Assembly: GCF_025499425.1 (NCBI RefSeq) | Contig: NZ_JAIMCB010000001.1 | Span: forward strand, 434,001 to 498,000 | DNA: 64,000 nucleotides | Origin: Acidiferrimicrobium sp. IK | GTDB lineage: Bacteria; Actinomycetota; Acidimicrobiia; Acidimicrobiales; Palsa-688 | Direction of reading: 5' to 3' | In this document: positions 32,550 through 41,611 of the stretch, one piece after another | Layout: each line of letters starts with the position of its first letter | How positions within the stretch are numbered: the first letter of the stretch is position 1 | Made by a program: the position numbers and the translations under genes | Notes under the pieces: model-generated | What the model saw: only the letters and a program-made list of their open reading frames with translations | Told to the model about the DNA's origin: nothing | Database searches by the model: none

Positions 32550-34264
32550 TCGGGCTGTTGTCGCACACCCTCGTCGGCCAGACGGTCCAGGCGCCGGCCA
32601 CCGGCTGCCAGGTCACCCCCGGCAAGGTCACCGGGCTGTGCCAGGCGTTCAACTCCTTGCACATCCCCGTCGAGTACCGCACGATCCTCCCGCTGCTGGT
32701 CCTCTCCATCGGCGCACTCGTGCTCCTCGTCATCTCCGCGGTGCTGCCCAAGCGGTCCCGGCCCGGCCTGTACCCGCTGCTGACGGTGATCATCTCCGGC
32801 CTGGCCGCCGGCGCGTCGGTGTTCCAGTGGATCGACGTCGGCAACCACGCCGCGACCAAGGCCATCGGCAACCAGATCTTCTACGACCGCTTCAGCGTGC
32901 TGTTCATGCTGCTGATCAGCGTGGCCACCCTCTTCGGCGCGCTCCTCTCCGACAGCTACCTGCAGCGGGAAGGCCTCGACGGTGTCGAGGCCTACGTGCT
33001 CATGCTGCTGGCGTCGACCGGGGCCATGCTGATGGCCGCGTCGGCCGGGACGATCATGCTGTTCCTCGGCCTGGAGATCATGTCGATCGCCCTGTACGTG
33101 ATGACCGCCTACCACCGCAGGCGGGCCGCGTCGGGCGAGGGCGGCCTCAAGTACTTCATCCTCGGGTCGTTCTCCTCCGCGATCTTCCTCTACGGCGCGG
33201 CCCTGGCGTACGGCGCCACCGGCACCACCCAGTTCGACGAGATGAGCGTCTTCCTGGCCCGCACCACGCTGCCGAACGACGGCATCCTCCTCGGCGGGAT
33301 GGCCCTTTTGATCGTCGGTCTCGGGTTCAAGGTGGCCGCGGTCCCGTTCCACTTCTGGAGCCCCGACGTCTACGAGGCGGCCCCGACGCCGTTCACCGGG
33401 TACATGGCGGCGGTGGCCAAGGCAGCCGGCTTCGCCGGCCTGTTCCGGGTGCTGCTCGAGGGCTTCCACAGCCAGGAGGCCAACTGGCGGCCGGCGATCT
33501 GGCTGATCGCGGTGCTGACCCTGCTCGTCGGGTCGGTCCTGGCCATCGCCCAGCGCGACCTCAAGCGGATGATGGCGTACTCGTCGATCAGCCAGGCCGG
33601 TTACGTCCTGATCGGCCTGCAGTCGGCCAGCAGCCAGGGGACCGCCGGCGCCTTGTTCTACCTGCTGACCTACACCTTCATCATCGCCGGCACGTTCGCG
33701 GTGATCGGCTTGGTGCAAGGGGAGGGAGAGGCCCGCAACGACCTCGGCGCCATCAGAGGCCTGGGCCGGCGACGGCCGGGCCTGGCGCTGGTGATGCTGC
33801 TGTTCCTCCTGGCCCAGGCCGGCGTGCCGTTCACGTCGGGGTTCTTGGCCAAGTTCTACGTGATCGCCGCCGCGGTCAACCGGGGCCAGTACGCCCTGGC
33901 CATCATCGGCATGCTGGCCGCGGCGATCGCCGCGTTCTTCTACCTGCGGGTCGGGCTGCTCATGTACTCCTCGCCGGAGGTGGACGAGACCAAAGAGCCG
34001 ACCGACGGCGCCGCCCTGGCCGGCCTGCGGCCGATCCCCGGCTTCGACACCCCCCGCGAGCCGGCGCTGTCCCAGGGGCCCGGCGCGGTGGCGGCCAGCA
34101 GCGACGGGGACGGCGCGGTGGCCCTCCTCGCCCCGCCGGAGGGCCGGGTCGAGATCCCCTTCACCGTCGGGATCACCCTGGCGGTGTGCGCGGCGTTCAC
34201 CATCTTCGCTGGGGTGTCGTCGCCGGTGCTGGACTTCGCCAAGCACGCCACCACCTACTTCTAA
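32546..34264 (+). CDS. nuoN: NADH:quinone oxidoreductase subunit N
   Basis: 572 residues, third antiporter-like subunit. Signature segments: FLGLEIMSIALYVMTAY, FKVAAVPFHFWSPDVYEAAPTPFTGYMA (split across the Lys helix) and DLKRMMAYSSISQAGYVLIGL. A cytoplasmic Ala/Asp-rich loop of about 60 residues precedes the last helix. GTG start overlaps nuoM. It is the last gene of the nuo set and is followed by a perfect hairpin about 100 bases downstream, so the fourteen genes form one unit. Confidence 0.97.
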   Translation: MIGLLSHTLVGQTVQAPATGCQVTPGKVTGLCQAFNSLHIPVEYRTILPLLVLSIGALVLLVISAVLPKRSRPGLYPLLTVIISGLAAGASVFQWIDVGNHAATKAIGNQIFYDRFSVLFMLLISVATLFGALLSDSYLQREGLDGVEAYVLMLLASTGAMLMAASAGTIMLFLGLEIMSIALYVMTAYHRRRAASGEGGLKYFILGSFSSAIFLYGAALAYGATGTTQFDEMSVFLARTTLPNDGILLGGMALLIVGLGFKVAAVPFHFWSPDVYEAAPTPFTGYMAAVAKAAGFAGLFRVLLEGFHSQEANWRPAIWLIAVLTLLVGSVLAIAQRDLKRMMAYSSISQAGYVLIGLQSASSQGTAGALFYLLTYTFIIAGTFAVIGLVQGEGEARNDLGAIRGLGRRRPGLALVMLLFLLAQAGVPFTSGFLAKFYVIAAAVNRGQYALAIIGMLAAAIAAFFYLRVGLLMYSSPEVDETKEPTDGAALAGLRPIPGFDTPREPALSQGPGAVAASSDGDGAVALLAPPEGRVEIPFTVGITLAVCAAFTIFAGVSSPVLDFAKHATTYF

Positions 34265-34360
34265 CCCGGCCCGCTCCCGAAGAGCCCCGACCGGTGGTGC
34301 CGCGCGGCCGGCGCCGAAGAGCAGGCCTGGCGGGGCCGGCGACCCGTCGAGGAGAGCATC

Positions 34361-34396
34361 TGTCGCAAACCCGCGCTGGCGTGCGGGTTTGCGACA
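34361..34396 (+). terminator. Perfect hairpin terminator after the nuo operon
   Basis: TGTCGCAAACCCGC (34361-34374) pairs perfectly with 34383-34396 around an eight-base loop. No T-run follows. Its geometry, a 14-base stem with an eight-base loop, is the same as the hairpin at 11345-11380, suggesting a preferred terminator form in this genome. Confidence 0.75.
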
Positions 34397-34539
34397 CCTG
34401 CTGATCGCCGCGTCGTCGCGAGCGCGCCAAACTGACCCCGACCCGCCGCCGGGCCGCCGGCCGACCCGCCAGCGGTGATTTCACGTAGCCGTGACCGGCC
34501 CGCCATCGTCGGGCCGCTCAGGGGTGCTCGACTGCCGAG
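34397..34539. other. Gap before the phytoene-desaturase-like gene
   Basis: With the hairpin, this completes the largest intergenic stretch of the window (34265-34539). I find no reading frame with protein character and no convincing promoter hexamer pair; it presumably contains the promoter of the next gene. Confidence 0.4.
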
Positions 34540-36156
34540 GTGGCGACCGACGCGGACGTGATCGTGGTCGGCGCCGGCCACAACGGCCTGGTGTGCGCCG
34601 CGTACCTGGCCGCGGCCGGCCTCGACGTGCTGGTCCTCGAACGGCGGGGGGAGGTAGGCGGCTGCGCGTCCACCGTCGACGCGCTCGGCGCCCGGGTCAA
34701 CGTGTGCAACTGCGACCACTCGATGATCCGGGCCAGCAGGGTGATCGAGGAGCTGGACCTGGCCGCCCACGGGCTGCGCTACGTGGAGATGGACCCGGTC
34801 CGCCACTACCTGACGGTCCCCGCCGGCGAGGCGGCCGAGGGCTGGACGATCTTCCGGGACCCCGAACGCACTTTGGCCGGCTTGGGCCTGACCCATCCCC
34901 GCCAGGTCGACGCCTACCGGGCCTACCTCGACGCGACCACTCCCGTCGCCCGCCTCCTCCTCGAGGTGACCGCCATCACCCCGACGCCGACGGGCGTCGC
35001 CCGGCGCCTGGCCGCCCGCCGGGGGGAGGGCGTCGCCCGGCTGCTGAGGCTGTCGCGCATGGCCGTCGGCGACGCGGTACGCCAGTGGTTCGACAGCGAG
35101 GCGCTCGCCGCGCCGGTGTGCGCCACCGGCCCGGCGGTGTGGGGGCTCCCGCCCGGCGCCCCGGGCACCGGCCTGGGCGCGCTCGGCTACGCCCTGGCCC
35201 ACCTGGCGCCGACCGGCCGGCCGGTCGGGGGGAGCGGGGCGCTCACCGACGCGCTCGGCGCGGCCGTCGTCGCGTCGGGCGGCCGGGTCCGCTGCCACGC
35301 CGACGTGGTCCGCATCGACTGCGAGGGCCCGGCGGTGCGCGGCGTGGCTCTCGCCGGCGGCGAGGAGCTCACCGCCCCGGTCGTCGTGTGCGCTGCGGAC
35401 CCCCGCCAGGCGCTGGTCGGCTGGCTGACCGGGGCGCCGCCCGCCGCCCACCGGATGCTCGCCCGCTGGGCGGCGCGCTCGCACCAGGAAGGCTACGAGT
35501 CGAAGCTGGACGCGGTGGTCGACGCCCCGCCGCGCTATCCCGCCGACGACCGGTTCCGGGCCGCGCTCGGGTTGGCCGACCGGGGCGGCGAGACGACCAT
35601 CATCACCCCCGGTCTGGACGGGATCGCCGCCGCCCACCGGGCCGCGGCGAGCGGCGCGGTCGCCGACCAGCCGATCTTCTTCGCCAACGTCCCGGACCTG
35701 GCCGACCCGAGCGTGGCCCCGCCCGGAGGCGGCCACACCTTCAGCCTCGAGGTGCTCTTCACGCCGTGGCAGCTGAAAGGCGGCTGGGACTCCACCGTCG
35801 AGCCGGCCCGGTGGCTGGAGGCGTTCGCCCGTCACACCCAGCCCGGGTGGCTGGAGGGGGTGCGACGGTGGCGGGCGGTCACCCCGCCCGACTACGAACG
35901 GGACTTCGGGCTCCGCCAGGGTCACGCCCCGTCGTTCCCCGGCGGCCCGCTCGCCGCGCTCGCCGGCCGGGACCGGGAGCTGACCCGCTACCGGACCCCG
36001 GTCCGGGGTCTGTTCCTCACCGGCGCGGGCACCTTCCCCGGTGCGGGGGTGTGGGGCGCCAGCGGACGCAACACGGCCCGGGCGGTGGAGGCGGCGCTGC
36101 AGCGCCGGCCCCGGGGCCGCCGGCGGCGGCCCCGGGGCAGCCTCGAGGCGGGCTAG
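34540..36156 (+). CDS. FAD-dependent oxidoreductase, phytoene-desaturase/PYROXD2-like
   Basis: 538 residues. Opens with the FAD motif VIVVGAGHNGLVCAAYLAAAGLDVLVLERRGEVGGCAST, characteristic of the CrtI/COG1233 group. The C-terminus carries LFLTGAGTFPGAGVWGASGRNTARAVE, the second FAD contact. HTFSLEVLFTPWQLKGGWD and the middle segment resemble the PYROXD2 subgroup of unknown substrate rather than true carotenoid desaturases. No phytoene synthase or other carotenoid gene is nearby. The GTG start is placed just before the FAD motif. Its last four bases overlap the end of the convergent binding-protein gene. Function beyond flavin-dependent oxidation cannot be stated. Confidence 0.82.
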   Translation: MATDADVIVVGAGHNGLVCAAYLAAAGLDVLVLERRGEVGGCASTVDALGARVNVCNCDHSMIRASRVIEELDLAAHGLRYVEMDPVRHYLTVPAGEAAEGWTIFRDPERTLAGLGLTHPRQVDAYRAYLDATTPVARLLLEVTAITPTPTGVARRLAARRGEGVARLLRLSRMAVGDAVRQWFDSEALAAPVCATGPAVWGLPPGAPGTGLGALGYALAHLAPTGRPVGGSGALTDALGAAVVASGGRVRCHADVVRIDCEGPAVRGVALAGGEELTAPVVVCAADPRQALVGWLTGAPPAAHRMLARWAARSHQEGYESKLDAVVDAPPRYPADDRFRAALGLADRGGETTIITPGLDGIAAAHRAAASGAVADQPIFFANVPDLADPSVAPPGGGHTFSLEVLFTPWQLKGGWDSTVEPARWLEAFARHTQPGWLEGVRRWRAVTPPDYERDFGLRQGHAPSFPGGPLAALAGRDRELTRYRTPVRGLFLTGAGTFPGAGVWGASGRNTARAVEAALQRRPRGRRRRPRGSLEAG

Positions 36157-37355
36157 GAGCCCGTCGTCCCCGCCGGCAGCTTGATGCTGGTGTCGATGAA
36201 CTGGTTGGTGAACAGGTCCGACGCGCTGAGCCCGGCCTTCGGGGCTTTGCCGGCCTTGGTGTCGATCGGGGTCAGCTGGGTGATCAGGTTGGAGATCCGC
36301 GACGCGTCCTGGCTGCCCATGACCCCGTCGCTGCCGTTGGCGATGATCCCGTCGGCGACTTGGGTCTTGGCCGAGTACGCCGCGACGTTGGCGTCGTACA
36401 CCCACCCGTTGTTGTACGCGGAGACCAGCTTGACGATCAACGCGTCGGCCGGCCCCGGGTTCTCGGCGTAGTCGACCTGGGCCTGCTGGATGTCGGGGAT
36501 CAGCTTCTTGAAGCACGCCGCGTACTTGGTGACGTTGGCCGGGAGGGTGGCGAGCGCCTCGGCGTAGGGGTCGTAGCCGGTCGAGGAGATCAGCGCGTAC
36601 TTGAGGGGCTTGTCCCACTGCGGCAGCTCATGGGCGTAGATGTAGGGCTCGGCGGTGGCGAAGCCCTGCTGCACGTCGGCGCCTCCCGACGCCACGAACT
36701 GAGTTGGCGTCGAGTTGTAGGCGGTGTCGAGCTGCCCGGCTTTCAAGATCCCCTTGCCCACCAGGTAGTCGGTGTAGGCCTGCCCGGACTCGACTAGCAC
36801 CTTGGCGTTGGACTGGCCGATGCTGGCCACCGTCGACAGCTGGGGGTACTTCGACGGGTCCCACATGAACATCAGCGGGCTGTGCTGGCGGGGCGCGACC
36901 AGCGCCACTGTCGGCTGGCCCGACGAGTCCCGGATGGCGGCGTCGGTGCTGACGTAGCCGAGCAAGATCGAAGAGTCGGTGTACATCTGGGCGTCGACGT
37001 TGTTGTAGCCGATAGCCGGGCCCCCGACGCGCACCTGGATCTTCACGCCGGTGTCTTGCCCCTTGACCATCATCTCCGCGGTGTAGGTCTTCTTGCTGGT
37101 GTCGATCGTCCCGTTGGGCCCGAGGGCCAGCTGGTACAGCTCGCTGTGGTCGGCTTCGGGGTCCCAGTCGGTCTGGGTAACGATGGTGCTCGGGCACACA
37201 CCTTTGAGCGACACCGCGGAGGTCGGCGAGCCGGTGGTGGGCGCCGCGGCGGTCGTCGCGCTCGACGACGTGGTGCTACTCGAGCCGCATCCGGCGACGG
37301 CGACGCTCAAGGTGGCGGCGATGCCGGCGACGGCGCGGCGGGAGGGACGATGCAT
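36153..37355 (-). CDS. ABC transporter substrate-binding lipoprotein (nitrate/taurine/pyrimidine-type)
   Basis: 400 residues. Signal peptide with lipobox AVAGCG (Cys23), then a Ser/Thr/Ala-rich linker. The mature protein fits the NMT1/THI5-like periplasmic-binding fold of NitT/TauT importers: a first lobe with VGGPAIGYNNVDAQMY, a hinge with SNAKVLVESGQAYTDYLVGKG, and the helix with LIVKLVSAYNNGWVYD. It binds solute outside the membrane and delivers it to the adjacent permease. It is the last gene of a minus-strand run starting with the luciferase-like oxidoreductase, so the cargo is probably the substrate of those enzymes. Confidence 0.87.
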   Translation of the reverse strand: MHRPSRRAVAGIAATLSVAVAGCGSSSTTSSSATTAAAPTTGSPTSAVSLKGVCPSTIVTQTDWDPEADHSELYQLALGPNGTIDTSKKTYTAEMMVKGQDTGVKIQVRVGGPAIGYNNVDAQMYTDSSILLGYVSTDAAIRDSSGQPTVALVAPRQHSPLMFMWDPSKYPQLSTVASIGQSNAKVLVESGQAYTDYLVGKGILKAGQLDTAYNSTPTQFVASGGADVQQGFATAEPYIYAHELPQWDKPLKYALISSTGYDPYAEALATLPANVTKYAACFKKLIPDIQQAQVDYAENPGPADALIVKLVSAYNNGWVYDANVAAYSAKTQVADGIIANGSDGVMGSQDASRISNLITQLTPIDTKAGKAPKAGLSASDLFTNQFIDTSIKLPAGTTGS

Positions 37356-37406
37356 GGAGCTCCTTTTGTCGGTGCTGCTGGGGGTGGGGGAGGGGCGGGT
37401 GTGGGT

Positions 37407-38288
37407 TCAGGCGGCCCGGCCGCGGGCGGAGTCGTACCAGGCGCCGATGACCCGCTTGGAGACCGCGCCGACCATCAAGAACGCGAAGATCCCGAGCAGG
37501 GACGACAGGATCACGTCGCCGTACATCTGCGGGGTCTCCAGCCGGTTGAGGTAGGTGTTGATCAAGATCCCGAGACCCGGCTGGCCCTGGGTGAAGAAGA
37601 AGTCGCCGACGATGGCCCCGATGACCGACAGGCCAGCGGAGATCCGCAGCCCGGTGAACACGTTGGGGAGCGCGGCCGGGAACTGCAGCTTCCACAGGCG
37701 GGTCCACCGGCTGACGCCCTGGAGAGTGAACAGGTCGTGGGGTCCCTCCTCGACGCTTTGCAACCCGAAGAGGGTGTTGGTGATGATCGGGAAGATGGCG
37801 ATGATCACGCACACCAGCACCCGGCTGCGGAAGTTGTAGCCGAACATGAACCCGATGATCGGGACCAGGGCCAGGATCGGGACCGTCTGAACGACCACCG
37901 CCCACGGGAACACCGACCGTTCGATGGCCTTGGCCTGGCTCATGGCGACGGCGATCGCGAACCCGAGCAGGATCGAGATGGCCAGGCCCAGACCGGCCGC
38001 CTTCGCGGTCAGCGCCAGCGACTGCAGCAACGGGTGGAGGTTGTTCCACTCGAGGAAGCTGGTGTGGATGACCGTCTGCGGCGGCGGGAGAAGGAACCGC
38101 CGGCTCGGCTTCAAGATGACGTAACTGAACAGGTACCAGACCCCGACCACCGCCGCGGAGAGCAAAAGCGGCGGGACGACGACGCCGAGCAGGGACGGGC
38201 GTTTCTCCGGGGCGTCGCCGGGAGCCACCGCGACGCCGGGCCCGTCGGGGAGGTCCGGCCCGGCGCCGGGGAGCACCACGGAGGTCAC
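37407..38288 (-). CDS. ABC transporter permease (SsuC/TauC type)
   Basis: 293 residues with six membrane helices. The EAA-type loop sequence VSRWTRLWKLQFPAALPNVFTGLRISAG contacts the ATPase, and the helix MSQAKAIERSVFPWAVVVQTVPILALVPI is typical of nitrate/sulfonate/pyrimidine permeases. The first 40 residues are a cytosolic Gly/Pro-rich stretch. GTG 38288 overlaps the ATPase stop (GTGA on the minus strand), supporting this start over the much longer open frame. Confidence 0.9.
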   Translation of the reverse strand: MTSVVLPGAGPDLPDGPGVAVAPGDAPEKRPSLLGVVVPPLLLSAAVVGVWYLFSYVILKPSRRFLLPPPQTVIHTSFLEWNNLHPLLQSLALTAKAAGLGLAISILLGFAIAVAMSQAKAIERSVFPWAVVVQTVPILALVPIIGFMFGYNFRSRVLVCVIIAIFPIITNTLFGLQSVEEGPHDLFTLQGVSRWTRLWKLQFPAALPNVFTGLRISAGLSVIGAIVGDFFFTQGQPGLGILINTYLNRLETPQMYGDVILSSLLGIFAFLMVGAVSKRVIGAWYDSARGRAA

Positions 38289-39058
38289 GAGTGGGCCTCC
38301 CGGAGGGCGGCGCCGACCTCGCCGGCGATGCGGGCGAACGCCGGGTCGTAGCGCAGCTCCGACGCCCTCGGGTAGCCGAAGGGGACGTCGATGTCCGCGA
38401 CGATGCGCCCCGGCCGCCCGGACATGACCAGCACCCGGGTGGAGAGGAACACCGCCTCGGCGACGGAGTGGGTGATGAACAACGCCGCGAACCGCCGGTC
38501 CGCGAACAGCCGCAGCAGCTCGTCGTTGAGCCGTTCGCGGGTGATCTCGTCGAGCGCGCCGAAGGGCTCGTCGAAGAGGAACACCTCCGGGGCGGTGGTC
38601 AGGGCCCGGGCCAGGGACGCCCGCATCTTCATGCCGCCGGACAGGGCCCGGGGGTACTTGTCCTCGAACCCGTTCAGCCCGACGGTGGCGATCGCCGCGC
38701 TGGCCGCGGCGCGCGCCTCGGCCTTGGGCACCCCGCGCAGCTCGGCGAGCAGCTCGACGTTGCGCCTCACCGTCCGCCACGGCAGCAACGTGGCGTCTTG
38801 GAAGACGTAGCCGAGCTTGCCGGGGGCGACGTCGATGGAGCCGGTCGACGCCTTGGTCAGACCCGACGCCAGCCGCAGCAGGGTGGACTTGCCGCATCCC
38901 GACGGGCCGACCACGGCGACGAACTCGCCGGACTCCACCTCGAAGGTGACCGGGTTGAGCGCGACGGTCCCGTCGGGGAACTTCTTGCTGACCCCCTCGA
39001 AGCTGACACCGGCGGACGCGGTGACAGGCCGGCGGGTGGCCTCTTGGACGAGCGCCAT
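38285..39058 (-). CDS. ABC transporter ATP-binding protein (SsuB/TauB type)
   Basis: 257 residues. Walker A GPSGCGKSTLLRL, Q-loop VFQDATLLPW, signature ALSGGMKMRASLARAL (Met in place of Gln, as in nitrate/taurine importers), Walker B VFLFDEPFGALD and switch histidine in FITHS. Couples ATP hydrolysis to import by the neighbouring permease. ATG 39058 is preferred because GGAGG lies about ten bases upstream; ATG 39067 overlaps the preceding stop but would sit one base from that ribosome site. Confidence 0.93.
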   Translation of the reverse strand: MALVQEATRRPVTASAGVSFEGVSKKFPDGTVALNPVTFEVESGEFVAVVGPSGCGKSTLLRLASGLTKASTGSIDVAPGKLGYVFQDATLLPWRTVRRNVELLAELRGVPKAEARAAASAAIATVGLNGFEDKYPRALSGGMKMRASLARALTTAPEVFLFDEPFGALDEITRERLNDELLRLFADRRFAALFITHSVAEAVFLSTRVLVMSGRPGRIVADIDVPFGYPRASELRYDPAFARIAGEVGAALREAHS

Positions 39059-39063
39059 GGGCG

Positions 39064-40323
39064 TCATACCTCCAGTGGTTCCGGGACCCCGCAGAGGGTC
39101 CGGGTGGTGGTGGTGCGGGCCACGACGTGGCCCCGGTGGACGGTGATGCGGTTGGCGGTCCCGCCGGCGACCGCGTCGGCGAGGTCGCCGCCGGCGAGGG
39201 CCAGCAGCTCGGCGGGGGCTCCCGGCGCCAGCCCGCCGGCGGGCAGGCCCATCGCGGCCCGGGCCGCCGCCGAGCAGGCGTGCCACGCCTGGCCCGGTGT
39301 CAGGTGGGCGGCCATGACCATGAGGGCCGCGGTCTCGGTCGCGTCGAGGCGGCCCACCGCGCAAAACGGGTCTCTGGCGTTGTCGGCGCCGGCAGCCACC
39401 GTGACCCCCGCAGCGCGAAGCGCGCCCACCGCGGTCAGACCCCGAGGCGGCGCGGTGGTCACCCCCCGGGCCTGCAGGTACAGGTTGGTCTGCGGGAGGG
39501 CCACCACCGCGACGCCGGACGCGGCGAGGAGGGCGGCCACTTCCTCCTGCACCGCGGGCGGCTGCACGGCCAGGCTGACGCAGTGGCTGGCGGTCACGCC
39601 CGCCCCCGGGCCCCGCTCGCCGACCTGGCGGGCCAGGTCCCGCACGGTCAGCACCGCCGGGTCGAGGGTCTCGTCGGTGTGAAGGTCGACGGGGAGGCCG
39701 GCGCCGGCCGCGACGTCGAGCACCAAGGCGGTGGCCGCGGCCGGGTCGGGGTCCCGGTACGGGCAGCCGCCGACCACGTCGGCGCCGGCGTCGAGCGCGG
39801 CGCCAAGCAGCCGCCGGTTGGCCGCGCCGCCGCTGCCGGTGAGGGGGGTGGCGACCAACGCCACGATCTGCAGGTCGACCAGCGGACGGCACCCGGCGCG
39901 CACCTCGACCAGCGCGTCGAGGGCTCTCAGCCCGAGGCCGGCGCCGACGTCGACGTGGGTCCGGATGGCGGTGGTCCCGTTGGCGACCATCGCCTCGACC
40001 GCGGTCGTGGCCCGCGCCACCAAGTCGGCGTGGGTCAGCTCCGGCCAGTGGGCGTGCCACGCGGCGATGGCCCCGGCCAGGTCACCGGCCGGGTTGGCCG
40101 CGGCCATCGCCGACAGCGCCTTGTCGAGGTGGGCGTGCGGTTCGGCGGGGGCCGGCACGACGACCATGCCGCTGCAGTCCTCGACGATGTCGCCTGCTTC
40201 GGGGTCGAGGGCGGGGGCGACCTCGACGATGGTGCCCGCGTCAGGGTCGACGGCGATGTCCGCTGCCGTCCCGTCAGGCAGCACTCCGCCGCTGAGCAGC
40301 AGGCGGCGGCCGGCGCCGCTCAT
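39064..40323 (-). CDS. Metal-dependent amidohydrolase, cytosine deaminase/AtzC-like
   Basis: 419 residues, TIM-barrel amidohydrolase. The first metal motif is EPHAHLDKAL, as in cytosine deaminase and N-isopropylammelide hydrolase. Further metal ligands are the His in DLHTDETL, the His in TASHCVSL and the Asp in GADNARDPF. These enzymes deaminate or dealkylate amino-substituted nitrogen heterocycles. Its stop overlaps the ATPase start region and its start overlaps the luciferase-like gene's stop, so it belongs to the uptake/catabolic operon. Substrate not predictable beyond an N-heterocycle or cyclic amidine. Confidence 0.85.
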   Translation of the reverse strand: MSGAGRRLLLSGGVLPDGTAADIAVDPDAGTIVEVAPALDPEAGDIVEDCSGMVVVPAPAEPHAHLDKALSAMAAANPAGDLAGAIAAWHAHWPELTHADLVARATTAVEAMVANGTTAIRTHVDVGAGLGLRALDALVEVRAGCRPLVDLQIVALVATPLTGSGGAANRRLLGAALDAGADVVGGCPYRDPDPAAATALVLDVAAGAGLPVDLHTDETLDPAVLTVRDLARQVGERGPGAGVTASHCVSLAVQPPAVQEEVAALLAASGVAVVALPQTNLYLQARGVTTAPPRGLTAVGALRAAGVTVAAGADNARDPFCAVGRLDATETAALMVMAAHLTPGQAWHACSAAARAAMGLPAGGLAPGAPAELLALAGGDLADAVAGGTANRITVHRGHVVARTTTTRTLCGVPEPLEV

Positions 40324-41483
40324 GGGGTGACGGCGTCCAATCGCACGCCGATGCGGGGCAAGACGTCCTCGGCCAGCAGGTGGAGCTGGTCGTCGAGCGC
40401 CTCCCTGGACAGGCCGGGCAGGTCCGGGAACAGGATCAGGTGGCGCAGGTCCAAAAGCTCCGCCCACCGGCCCAGGGTGTCGGCCACCTGCTCGACCGAG
40501 CCGATGGCCATCGCCCCGGCGCCGACGGTCTCCTCCATCGTCGGGCGGTAGTCGAACGCGGAGCCCTCGACGATGGTCTTGAACCGGCCGTATGGGGCCA
40601 GGAACTTGACGAACTCGTCGTGGCCGGGACGCCCGGCGCGGGCGGCCTCGGCGGTGGTGCGCGCCGCGTGGACCGGGATCTGGAAGCAGCGCCCCTCGCC
40701 GGGCGCCAGCACCCGGCCGGCGTCGGCGGCGGCGTCGGCGAAGCGGTCCCAGTTGGCCTTGACGAAGCCGTAGGGGGCCATCGCGAACACGCCGGTGATG
40801 CCCTGGGACGCCACGTAGGTCAGCGTGGCGGGGGAGCTGACCGCCTGGAAGATCTCGATGGGGCCGTGGACCGGTCGGGGCACCAAGGTTAGGTGGGTGA
40901 CGGTGGCCCCCCGGTCCGGGATGCCCGGCGGCGGGAAGGTGTAGTGCTTGCCGGTGAAGTTGAACTCCTCCTCGGACCACGCCGCCCGGATGACCTCCAT
41001 GGCCTCCTCGAACATTTCCCGGTTGACCCGGTCGGCTTCCCGGCTCATCGCGTTGTCGCCGCTGGCGACCACCGCGCCCAGGGTTTGCGCCTCGCGGGGC
41101 ACGGTGCCGCGGCCCACGCCGAACACCAGCCGGCCGCCGGTGAGGATGTCGGCCATCGCGAAGTCCTCGGCCAGGCGCAGCGGGTGCCACTGCGGGACGA
41201 CGTTGAACAGCTGCCCGAAGCGCAGCCGCTCGGTCAGCCCGGCCAGGTGCACCCCGAAGAGGATGAGGTTGGGGGTGACCTCGTAGCCCTCGTACTGGAA
41301 GTGGTGCTCGGTGAGCCACATGGTGTCGTAGCCGAGCGGGTCGGCGGTCGCCGCCCAGTGGCACAAGTTGGCGTAGCCGGCGGCCACGGCGTCGTTGGTG
41401 GCCCGGCGGTCGGTCGGGGCTGGCGCCCCGGCGCCGGCGTCGGACATCGGCACCATGCCGTAGAAGTGAAGGTCGATCCGCAC
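40320..41483 (-). CDS. Luciferase-like (LLM class) flavin/F420-dependent oxidoreductase
   Basis: 387 residues, TIM-barrel of the bacterial luciferase superfamily. MWLTEHHFQYEGYEVTPNLILFGVHLAG is the LuxA-like N-terminal pattern; DILTGGRLVFGVGRGTVPREAQTLG follows. Members use reduced FMN or F420 for monooxygenation or dehydrogenation, including ring opening of pyrimidines (RutA) and other heterocycles; this protein is not close to RutA itself. As the first gene of the minus-strand run it is followed by an amidohydrolase and importer. FMN versus F420 cannot be decided from sequence alone. GTG start, preceded two bases upstream by AAAGG, a poorly spaced ribosome site. Confidence 0.87.
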   Translation of the reverse strand: MRIDLHFYGMVPMSDAGAGAPAPTDRRATNDAVAAGYANLCHWAATADPLGYDTMWLTEHHFQYEGYEVTPNLILFGVHLAGLTERLRFGQLFNVVPQWHPLRLAEDFAMADILTGGRLVFGVGRGTVPREAQTLGAVVASGDNAMSREADRVNREMFEEAMEVIRAAWSEEEFNFTGKHYTFPPPGIPDRGATVTHLTLVPRPVHGPIEIFQAVSSPATLTYVASQGITGVFAMAPYGFVKANWDRFADAAADAGRVLAPGEGRCFQIPVHAARTTAEAARAGRPGHDEFVKFLAPYGRFKTIVEGSAFDYRPTMEETVGAGAMAIGSVEQVADTLGRWAELLDLRHLILFPDLPGLSREALDDQLHLLAEDVLPRIGVRLDAVTP

Positions 41484-41611
41484 GGCCTTTGATGCTCACG
41501 ACGTAACGTTTCCAAACAGCGCACCACGTGTTGCCATCAGGTAAAGGCCGAGCTCCGCAGAGTTCATGTTCCGGCAACGTGACCGGCCTCGGGGCGGGGC
41601 AGCATGCAGTG
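41484..41611. promoter_or_regulatory. Divergent control region of the heterocycle-catabolism operons
   Basis: 128 bases between the minus-strand luciferase-like gene and the plus-strand acetamidase. It contains the AT-rich stretch AACGTTTCCAAAC (about 41502-41514) and a CACGTG at 41525-41530, both unusual in this GC-rich sequence and good candidates for regulator or promoter contacts. I could not assign definite -35/-10 pairs. Confidence 0.35.

Noticed and set aside
34540..36156. Carotenoid biosynthesis locus
   Set aside because: Only one CrtI-like oxidoreductase is present, with features of the PYROXD2-like subgroup, and no phytoene synthase or cyclase is nearby.
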